From: JAFGCL01 sp964423835
Lineage (GTDB): Bacteria; Chloroflexota; Dehalococcoidia; UBA2247; RBG-13-53-26
Reading direction: 5' to 3'
DNA length: 64,000 nucleotides
Assembly (NCBI GenBank): GCA_964423835.1
Contig: CAYRGJ010000011.1
Location: 1-64,000 of the forward strand
Shown here piece after piece: positions 58,500 to 64,000 of this stretch. Position numbers and translations under genes: made by a program. The notes under the pieces were generated by a model, which was not told the origin of the DNA, searched no databases, and worked only from the letters and a program-made list of their open reading frames with translations. Position 1 is the stretch's first letter, and every line of letters starts with the position of its first letter.

Positions 58500-59612
58500 A
58501 TGGCAACCATAGCAACAAGTGAACTGGCGGACCTTCTGCGGACGCTGGCCGGCCAGTACCGCGAAGTCAAAGCCCGCCTGGACGAGCGCGACCTCAAGGA
58601 CGCCCGGCATGGCCTGGTGAGCCCTGGCTTTGATCGCTCCCAGGAATTCAACCCCGAGACAAAGGCGTTTCTGAAGATGCTCCGCCACGGGGAGCGGCGG
58701 CTGGACCCTTCCGAGAGGAAGGCGTTGGTAGAGGACTCAAATGGCCAGTACCTGGTGCCGGCAGATGTCGAGCAGGAGATCTTCCGGGCAGCCTCGGAGC
58801 TGGGCACCATTCGCCCCCTGGCAAGCAAGCGCACCACCAACCGGGACAGGGTACAGGTGCGGACCCTCTCTGGCCTCTCTGCCGGCTGGGGCAAACTGGA
58901 GACAGGGACCGACATCACGGAGGGCACCCTGACGCCCACTCAGGATACGGTCTACATCGAAGACCTGTATGGCCTCACCAAGATAGGCGAGGATGAGCTG
59001 GCCGACGCGTCGGACGCGGAACTGGCGCAGATAGTGGCCCAGGAGTTCGGGAAAGTCGTGGCCACCATGGAAAACGCGGCGTTCATCAAGGGCGCGGGCC
59101 ATGCCTCCAGCGAGCCCAACGGCATCACCACGGACACCACCCTGGCGGCGGCAGCCGTGGAAACAAGCGCGGCCAGCGCCATTGCCGTCGAGGACATTCT
59201 GAACTGCGTTTACACGGTGCCCAACGAGTACAGAAAAAACCTATCCATCATCTGTCATAGTCAGACGGAACTTGAACTGCGGAAGCTACGGTCTGAAGTG
59301 GCCGCCGGCTATTGGGGGAACTTCCTCTGGCAGCCCAGCGTAGCGGCGGGAAAGCCGGCGACCTTCTGCGGCTGGCCGATCTACGTGGACGACAACCTTG
59401 GCACCCTCTCAGGCACCCAGGAAGTCCTGGCCATAATCGGCAACATCAGCGAGGGATACAGGATCTTCGACAGGTCTGGCCTGCAGATTCAGTTCCTTGA
59501 CCAGTTGTACGCGGAGGCGGGCCTGGTCGCGTGGAAGCTGCACTACCGGGTCGGGTCCTACGTGGTCCGGCCGGCGGACAAGAGGATTGTCCTCTTGAAG
59601 GAACATAGCTAG
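58500..59612 (+). CDS. HK97-family major capsid protein
   Basis: 370 residues. A helical N-terminal segment of about 75 residues resembles a short delta (scaffold) domain; SNGQYLVPADV marks the start of the mature N-arm. The E-loop, P-domain and A-domain follow in the usual order (VYIEDLYGLTKIGEDELADAS, ENAAFIKGAGH, FCGWPIYVDDNL, RIVLLKEHS). No protease gene is near, so maturation would need a helper. Preceded by AGAGGT. It is the element's own shell protein. Confidence 0.88.
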   Translation: MATIATSELADLLRTLAGQYREVKARLDERDLKDARHGLVSPGFDRSQEFNPETKAFLKMLRHGERRLDPSERKALVEDSNGQYLVPADVEQEIFRAASELGTIRPLASKRTTNRDRVQVRTLSGLSAGWGKLETGTDITEGTLTPTQDTVYIEDLYGLTKIGEDELADASDAELAQIVAQEFGKVVATMENAAFIKGAGHASSEPNGITTDTTLAAAAVETSAASAIAVEDILNCVYTVPNEYRKNLSIICHSQTELELRKLRSEVAAGYWGNFLWQPSVAAGKPATFCGWPIYVDDNLGTLSGTQEVLAIIGNISEGYRIFDRSGLQIQFLDQLYAEAGLVAWKLHYRVGSYVVRPADKRIVLLKEHS

Positions 59613-59682
59613 GTAGTACACTCTGGGCGGGGCTGGGGTGCAGGGCACGGCATCCTGGCCCCGCCAGGGAGTGGGGGAGCAC

Positions 59683-59958
59683 ATGGACGAAGAGAGAACC
59701 ATAGCGTCAACCGAGTACATGGCCGCCAGGGCGGAGCGTGTGAGCACCCTGGCCGCGGGCCCTCTCCCTGACGATGCACAGCAGCGCTGTGAGCTTTGCA
59801 GGGCGGAGGCGCGGGCCGGCCTGGACCAGATACGGCAGGCCCTGGCGGACCTCACCCGCTCCCTGGAGTTGGAGCAGAAGGAAACGCGCTACCTGGCCTG
59901 GCAGAATGAAGAGTTGAAGCGCCAGATAGCAGCGCTGAAGGGTGAGGCGAAGGAGTAG
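59683..59958 (+). CDS. Small coiled-coil protein behind the capsid gene
   Basis: 91 residues from ATG 59683 (GGGAG upstream). An acidic N-terminus, one C-x2-C (CELC) and a long helix with heptads (ALADLTRSLELEQKETRYLAWQNEELKRQIAALKG). A scaffold, decoration or size-determination protein would suit this shape and position, but nothing proves it. Confidence 0.6.
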   Translation: MDEERTIASTEYMAARAERVSTLAAGPLPDDAQQRCELCRAEARAGLDQIRQALADLTRSLELEQKETRYLAWQNEELKRQIAALKGEAKE

Positions 59959-59996
59959 CATTATGTCTCTGTCGCGAAACCATCATTTTGCGACAT

Positions 59997-60080
59997 CACG
60001 CTCAGAAGGGGTTGTTATGTCCGGTTGCATATCTGTCTTATATGACCGTCCACGCTCAGGGGTAGGCGCTCCACGCTCAG
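59997..60080. promoter_or_regulatory. Three CACGCTCAG boxes upstream of the terminase genes
   Basis: Identical 9-bp sequences at 59,997, 60,051 and 60,072 in the 157-nt gap before the terminase small-subunit candidate; a GTCGC...GCGAC hairpin (about 59,971-59,994) sits at the front. Possible activator or element-specific promoter sites, or pac sites. Confidence 0.5.
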
Positions 60081-60115
60081 GACGATAACGGAACATAACG
60101 AGGAATTGAGGCACC

Positions 60116-60502
60116 ATGACTGAGAGCTTCCTAGACAGACCGCGGTGCGCCGGGACCACCAAAGCCGGCCGTCCGTGCGGGGCCCTGGCCGTTTCAGGGA
60201 CTCCATACTGCAATATGCATGGTCCTCATGCTTTGGAGATCTCAACCAAAGGCGGGAGGCATCGGGCGAATGCATATCGCCTCGAAGCGAGAATGAGCCC
60301 ACGCCATAAGGATGTCGTCCAGATGCTCCGGGACGCTGCCAGAGAGGTCCACGACGGCAAGCTCACCCCGCAGCAGGGGTCAGCCCTGGCCAGCATCTCG
60401 ACGGCGCTGCTGAAGGCGCTGGAATCGGCTGACCTCGAAGTGAGGGTCTCATACCTGGAGGTCCGGGCAAGGAAGGAGCTTGATGAGCCGTTTAGAGAGT
60501 AG
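60116..60502 (+). CDS. Zinc-motif terminase small-subunit candidate
   Basis: 128 residues. An N-terminal C-x9-C-x10-C-x2-H zinc motif (RCAGTTKAGRPC, YCNMH) is often found in small proteins directly upstream of terminase large subunits; the rest is helical (VQMLRDAAREVHDGK). It overlaps the large-subunit gene by 20 nt. Role in DNA recognition for packaging is inferred from position and motif. Confidence 0.65.
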   Translation: MTESFLDRPRCAGTTKAGRPCGALAVSGTPYCNMHGPHALEISTKGGRHRANAYRLEARMSPRHKDVVQMLRDAAREVHDGKLTPQQGSALASISTALLKALESADLEVRVSYLEVRARKELDEPFRE

Positions 60503-61892
60503 GCTGGCCACGCTGGAAAAGAAGATGGCGAGGCCCGCAGTGGCGCCCTGCAGCCTGAACCTGGCGGAGTTGCCCCGGGAGACGGTGGAAGGGGCCCTGG
60601 AGGCGCTCAGGGGCTGCCAGGGGGCAAGCGGGACAGTGGAGCTGCCCGAGTCCATACCCTGGAGCCGATACATCCCGGCAACGCCCACGGCGCGGCAACT
60701 GGCGTTCCTGCTGCTGGGATCCCGGGAGGTGCTCTACGGAGGATCCGCGGGCGGCGGGAAGTCCCTGGCGCTGCTCATGGCGGCCCTGCAGTATGTGGAC
60801 CGGCCGCACTATTCGGCCCTGCTGCTGCGGCGGACATACTCTGACCTGTCTCTGCCGGGGGCCTTGATGGACGTGGCGCAACAGTGGCTGTCCCGGACGC
60901 CGGCGAAGTGGAACGACACGGAGAAGGCCTGGACGTTCCCCAGCGGGGCCTCTCTGACGTTCGGATACCTGGCCGATGCGGCCGACAAGTACCGCTATCA
61001 GTCCACGCAGTTCCAGTATGTGGGCTTTGACGAGTTGACTCAGTTCGCGGAGGCGGACTACAGGTATTTGTTCTCCCGGCTGCGCCGGCTGGAGGGGTCA
61101 GACACTCCCATCCGGATGAGGGCGGCCAGCAACCCCGGGAACATCGGCCACCAGTGGGTCCGGCAGCGCTTCATGGACGAGCCCGGCCCGGAACGCGTCT
61201 TCCTGCCGGCGAAGCTCACCGACAACCCGCACATTGACAGCCGGGAGTATGTCGAGAGCCTCAACGAGCTGGACCCGATCACCAGGGCGCAGCTCCTGGA
61301 CGGTGACTGGTCGGCCCGGCAGGGCGGGAGCAAGTTTCACCGTGAATGGTTCGAGATCGTAGACCAGGCGCCGGCCGATGCCGAGATGGTGCGATATTGG
61401 GACCTGGCGGCAACCGCTCCCAGACCCGGCCGTGACCCGGACTGGACGGCCGGCTGCCTGATGGGCAAAGGGAAGGACCGCACCCTGTACGTCGTGGACA
61501 TGAGGCGCATGAGGGGCACCCCCAACGCTGTTGAGCAGCTCATCCGCCAGACTGCCGAGACGGACGGCAAGGCCACCAAGATCCGCATGGAGCAGGAGCC
61601 CGGGGCCTCCGGGGTCAAGGCTATTGACGACTACGCCAGGCGGGTGCTGATGGGCTTCGACTTCAAGGGGATCAAGAGCACCGGGCCGAAGGAAGTCCGG
61701 GCGAATCCCCTGGCCAGCCAGGCCCAGGCCGGCAACGTCAAGCTGGTCCGCGGGCCGTGGATCGGCGCTTTCCTGGACGAGGCGGAGCTTTTCCCCATCG
61801 GGGCCCATGACGATCAAGTGGACGCGGCCTCCGGGGCCCTGGCGGAACTGGCGGAGCCCGTCAAGCGTTTCTACTGCGCCCTGGCCTACTGA
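60483..61892 (+). CDS. Terminase large subunit
   Basis: 469 residues from ATG 60483 (AAGGAGC upstream). Walker A YGGSAGGGKS (about 82-91), Walker B YVGFDELTQF (about 179-188), coupling motif AASNPG (about 217-222) and RNaseH-like nuclease residues YWDLAAT (about 303) and the Asp-rich HDDQVDA near 442 are all present. A complete ATPase-nuclease packaging motor. The normal next gene, a portal, is absent, so packaging would depend on a helper's portal. Confidence 0.9.
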   Translation: MSRLESRLATLEKKMARPAVAPCSLNLAELPRETVEGALEALRGCQGASGTVELPESIPWSRYIPATPTARQLAFLLLGSREVLYGGSAGGGKSLALLMAALQYVDRPHYSALLLRRTYSDLSLPGALMDVAQQWLSRTPAKWNDTEKAWTFPSGASLTFGYLADAADKYRYQSTQFQYVGFDELTQFAEADYRYLFSRLRRLEGSDTPIRMRAASNPGNIGHQWVRQRFMDEPGPERVFLPAKLTDNPHIDSREYVESLNELDPITRAQLLDGDWSARQGGSKFHREWFEIVDQAPADAEMVRYWDLAATAPRPGRDPDWTAGCLMGKGKDRTLYVVDMRRMRGTPNAVEQLIRQTAETDGKATKIRMEQEPGASGVKAIDDYARRVLMGFDFKGIKSTGPKEVRANPLASQAQAGNVKLVRGPWIGAFLDEAELFPIGAHDDQVDAASGALAELAEPVKRFYCALAY

Positions 61893-62008
61893 GAGCGGCC
61901 GCCACCTTCACAGGAACGCGCAGGGCGCACGCTGAAGGAGCACCCCTACCCGATCCCCTCACCCCCTGTCTGGAAATGCACGACTTTGAGCGTGGACCAA
62001 AGAGAAGA

Positions 62009-62024
62009 GGGCCCCGAAGGGCCC
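62009..62024. terminator. GC hairpin between terminase and excisionase genes
   Basis: GGGCCC-CGAA-GGGCCC, a 6-bp perfect stem with a four-base loop, lies between the convergent terminase and excisionase-like genes. No T-tract on either strand, so termination is only a possibility. Confidence 0.4.
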
Positions 62025-62047
62025 CCGCTGGTGGTGCTGCCTGCCTG

Positions 62048-62230
62048 CTATCCTTCCTTCCCTTCTCTAAGCCCGTCTCTCTTAAGCCTGGTGACTTCTT
62101 CCTCCGAGATCCTGACCGTCCTATGGCCCAGGCGGACCACCTTGACCCTGCCGGCGCTGATCCATCGCCTCACGGTCCGGACACTGACCTGGAGTTCGCC
62201 GGCTACCTGTTCGATGGTGTAGGTTGGCAC
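62048..62230 (-). CDS. Excisionase-like MerR/HTH_17 protein
   Basis: 60 residues, GTG start after AAAGGGGG. TIEQVAGELQVSVRTVRRWI followed by GRVKVVRLGHRTVRI is the helix-turn-helix plus wing of small Xis/DNA-binding proteins. It faces attR from the inside, the position of recombination directionality factors. Two CTATATTG(G)ACA boxes lie just upstream. Confidence 0.8.
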   Translation of the reverse strand: MPTYTIEQVAGELQVSVRTVRRWISAGRVKVVRLGHRTVRISEEEVTRLKRDGLREGKEG

Positions 62231-62254
62231 CCACTCACCCCCTTTCCGCTTGTC

Positions 62255-62286
62255 CTATATTGACAGGTATGGTACTATATTGGACA
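62255..62286. promoter_or_regulatory. Paired boxes upstream of the excisionase gene
   Basis: CTATATTGACA (62,255-62,265) and CTATATTGGACA (62,275-62,286), 20 bp apart, i.e. about two helical turns. On the minus strand they lie between the excisionase start and a possible TTGACT/TACCAT promoter (about 62,269-62,297). Likely binding sites of the excisionase or a repressor. Confidence 0.5.
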
Positions 62287-62374
62287 TGGCGAGTCAAGTG
62301 GTTTGGCGAGTAGATAACTGGACAGCTTCTGGAGGGCCTTTCCTTCGTGGTGCTACACCGTTGCGAGGCAGATA

Positions 62375-62417
62375 CCTTCCAAGCAGGCCGTCGCGGGTTC
62401 GAATCCCGTCTCCCGCT
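62375..62417 (+). other. attR of the satellite-like element
   Basis: Identical to 53,500-53,542 and followed by CCA. It marks the right end of the element. Confidence 0.95.
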
Positions 62418-62441
62418 CCAGTCCTTCACACCACTGCCCCC

Positions 62442-62472
62442 TTGACATTGACGTAGCGTCATAGTCTATAGT
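62442..62472 (+). promoter_or_regulatory. MerR-type promoter with 19-bp spacer
   Basis: TTGACA (62,442-62,447) and TATAGT (62,467-62,472) are separated by 19 bp, the over-long spacer typical of MerR-controlled promoters. The spacer contains the inverted repeat TGACG-TAG-CGTCA. The ATG at 62,479 lies where transcription should start, so the message may be leaderless. Confidence 0.75.
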
Positions 62473-62478
62473 CGTGGC

Positions 62479-63225
62479 ATGTTCACGGTGAGACAGCTCT
62501 CCAGAATCGCTGGCGTGACACCACGCACTCTGCGCTACTACGACCAGATTGGCCTCCTCAAGCCATCGCATCTGGGAGACAACGGCTATCGCCACTATGA
62601 CGAAGGGGCCGTTCTCCGACTGCAGCAGATTCTGCTCTACCGCGAGCTGGGCCTGCCCCTGGAAGAGATCAAGACACTGGTGGGGCATCCTGACTTTGAT
62701 GCACTCAGAGCATTGGAGGGACACAGGGAGGAGCTACACAAACGGATCGCACGACTGGAGCGACTGGTCAGAACAGTGGACGACACCATTCTGCACTTGA
62801 AAGGAAAGACGGAGATGAGCGAAAGGCAGTTCTTTGAAGCCTTCAGTGATGAGCAGCAGGCGGAATACGAGAAAGAGGCCATGGAAACATACGACCCGGC
62901 TACGGTGAAGGCTTCGATCAAGAAGCGGAAGGGCTACACCGCCGCCGAAAAGGGCCGCATCGACAAGGAAGGCAATGCCGTATATGCCCAGATGCTGCGG
63001 GCCATGCCCCACGGCGCATCGTCGCCCGAAGCCCGGGCCGCCGTGGAACGGTGGCGGCGCCACATCGAGAACTTCTGGACCCCGACCGACCAGCAATTGC
63101 TGGGTCTGGCCGATGTATACAACGACGATCCCCGATTCAAGGCCAACTTCGACAAGATCCACCCGCAGCTGGCCGGCTTCATACGCGAGGCGGTGAGGGC
63201 GTATTTAGACAACAGAAAGGCGTAA
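62479..63225 (+). CDS. TipA-like MerR-family regulator
   Basis: 248 residues. MerR HTH (FTVRQLSRIAGVTPRTLRYYDQIGLLKPS) and coiled coil, then a TipAS-type effector domain (EAFSDEQQAEYEKEA, MPHGASSPEARAAVERWRRHIENFW, DVYNDDPRFKANFD). TipA proteins bind thiopeptide and related antibiotics and activate export or self-expression. It lies between attR and a decayed third att copy, so it may be cargo of an older insertion rather than core genome. It is probably autoregulated from the 19-bp-spacer promoter. Confidence 0.88.
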   Translation: MFTVRQLSRIAGVTPRTLRYYDQIGLLKPSHLGDNGYRHYDEGAVLRLQQILLYRELGLPLEEIKTLVGHPDFDALRALEGHREELHKRIARLERLVRTVDDTILHLKGKTEMSERQFFEAFSDEQQAEYEKEAMETYDPATVKASIKKRKGYTAAEKGRIDKEGNAVYAQMLRAMPHGASSPEARAAVERWRRHIENFWTPTDQQLLGLADVYNDDPRFKANFDKIHPQLAGFIREAVRAYLDNRKA

Positions 63226-63262
63226 TGCCTTGAGGTCTCTTGCCGTACTCCGGCTGTCCGCC

Positions 63263-63302
63263 CCTTCGAGCAGGCCGCCGCGGGTCCGAATCGCGTCTCC
63301 CG
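63263..63302 (+). repeat. Decayed third copy of the tRNA-Gly attachment sequence
   Basis: CCTTC-GAGCAGGCCG... matches the 43-bp att core with a small deletion and about four substitutions over its length. It starts 38 nt after the MerR stop and is likely the scar of an earlier integration at the same tRNA. Confidence 0.75.
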
Positions 63303-63310
63303 GGAAATGT

Positions 63311-64000
63311 TTAGCTTGCGATTAATTTCCCGCGGCGCTGCGCCCCTGTCTTGCGGCGCGGGGCCGGCTCCGCCTGGGGGCCACCGATGGGTATGGTGAA
63401 GTGGAAGGTGCTGCCCTTGCCCGGGGCGGACTCCACCCAGATGCGGCCGCCGTGGGCCTCCACCAGGCTGCGGCAGACGATGAGGCCCAGCCCGATCCCC
63501 TTCACGTCCTCGGTCCAGGTCTCCCTGATTCTTTCGAAGGGCTGGAACAGCCTGGCCTGGTCCTCCGGCGAAATGCCGGGGCCGTCATCGTGGACGGAGA
63601 CCACCACGTCCTTCTTCTTGCGCCGGGCCGATACCCGTGTCTCGCCCCCCGGGGAGTACTTGACGGCGTTATCCAGCAGGTTGTAGAGGATCCGCTCCAG
63701 CCTGAGCCGGTCCGCCCGGACGGCGGGCAGCGTGGCCGCCAGCTCCACGGTCACCCTGCGCGAAGGATAGACGGTCCTGATCCGGTCCACGGTCCGGCGC
63801 ACCACTCCTTCCAGCGCTATCGACTCCAGATCCAGGCTCAGTCTCTCCGCCCGGGAGCGCGACAGCTCCAGCAGGTTCTCCAGAATGTGCGCCAGCAGCT
63901 CGGCTTCGGAGGCGGCGTCCTGGAGAAGGCGGCGCTGCTCCGCCGGGGCCAGGCGCGGCGCCTCCGAAAGGGCGGTGTTCACCGCCCCGATAATCACCGT
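63311..64000 (-). CDS. Sensor histidine kinase, 3' part
   Basis: An open frame runs from the window end to TAA-type stop at 63,311 (about 229 residues seen). It contains the end of the dimerisation helix pair (ILENLLELSRS) and a complete HATPase domain (N-box LDNAVKY, G1 DDGPGISPEDQARLF, GIGLGLIVCRSLVEAHGG), ending in a basic tail. The phospho-His box and sensor lie beyond base 64,000. Chromosomal, PhoR/EnvZ-like type. Confidence 0.85.
   Translation of the reverse strand, partial: TVIIGAVNTALSEAPRLAPAEQRRLLQDAASEAELLAHILENLLELSRSRAERLSLDLESIALEGVVRRTVDRIRTVYPSRRVTVELAATLPAVRADRLRLERILYNLLDNAVKYSPGGETRVSARRKKKDVVVSVHDDGPGISPEDQARLFQPFERIRETWTEDVKGIGLGLIVCRSLVEAHGGRIWVESAPGKGSTFHFTIPIGGPQAEPAPRRKTGAQRRGKLIAS

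Larger units (their letters stand above)
53500..62417. mobile_element. 8.9-kb integrated element in tRNA-Gly, phage-satellite-like
   Basis: Bounded by two identical 43-bp copies of the tRNA-Gly 3' half (53,500-53,542 and 62,375-62,417). It carries integrase next to attL, a sigma-like protein, small proteins, a RepA-like ATPase with iterons, HK97 capsid, terminase small-subunit candidate and large subunit, and an excisionase-like gene next to attR. Portal, head protease, connector and tail genes are absent. That set and size fit a capsid-encoding phage satellite; a decayed prophage is the alternative. Confidence 0.85.

Overview
The window joins a GC-rich bacterial chromosome to two integrated elements that are visibly less GC-rich. 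The host is most likely a member of the Chloroflexota (Dehalococcoidia-like). This is inferred from the gene set: split archaeal-type methylmalonyl-CoA mutase, an Hdr/Tfr-like redox cluster, an archaeal-style GlmM/GlmU/GlmS operon, an STT3-type oligosaccharyltransferase and GAF/NarL two-component genes. No rRNA or other decisive marker is present.

Region 1 (1 to about 23,855) is the right part of a provirus. Nearly every gene is on the minus strand in tight stop-start overlaps, and many are under 60 codons. Reading along transcription there is a ribbon-helix-helix/small zinc-protein early block with an ASCH protein, a PP-loop PAPS-reductase-like enzyme, a Pol X-like nucleotidyltransferase and a WalJ-like metallo-beta-lactamase-fold protein. 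A DnaD-like replication protein follows, then a 2,248-residue polyvalent protein (SNF2 helicase, ParB/DdrB-like domain, N6-adenine methylase) and a JAMM protease. Last comes a structural block of beta-rich and membrane-anchored proteins. No terminase, portal, HK97 capsid or tail gene is visible there; one structural protein looks like a jelly-roll major capsid protein, so a tailless membrane-containing virus is the favoured hypothesis. The only plus-strand gene is a CI-like repressor. The provirus ends in a 3' tRNA fragment that acts as its attachment site; its other end and integrase lie outside the window.

Region 2 (24.0 to 53.3 kb) is chromosomal. It holds an APC permease, small lipoproteins, then a long plus-strand run: methylmalonyl-CoA mutase (two subunits), epimerase, succinyl-CoA ligase-type subunits, and a soluble electron-transfer set (CCG protein, LutB-like protein, ferredoxin-type subunit, FAD subunit, HdrC-like protein). 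An acyl-CoA dehydrogenase and a fumarase beta subunit follow. Together these suggest propionyl/succinyl/fumarate metabolism with a cytoplasmic fumarate-reductase-like complex. Next come the three UDP-GlcNAc synthesis genes, a two-component system, an atypical lone receiver protein and a divergent STT3. Many host genes carry Ala/Gly/Pro-rich in-frame insertions and short tandem repeats.

Region 3 (53,500 to 62,417) is a complete 8.9-kb element integrated in tRNA-Gly(TCC), flanked by a perfect 43-bp repeat. It encodes an integrase, a sigma-like protein, small proteins, a RepA-like ATPase followed by an iteron array, an HK97 capsid protein, a terminase small-subunit candidate, terminase large subunit and an excisionase-like protein. 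Portal, protease and tail genes are absent, which resembles a capsid-encoding phage satellite. To its right are a TipA-like MerR regulator with a 19-bp-spacer promoter, a decayed third copy of the attachment site marking an older insertion, and the 3' part of a sensor kinase running off the window.
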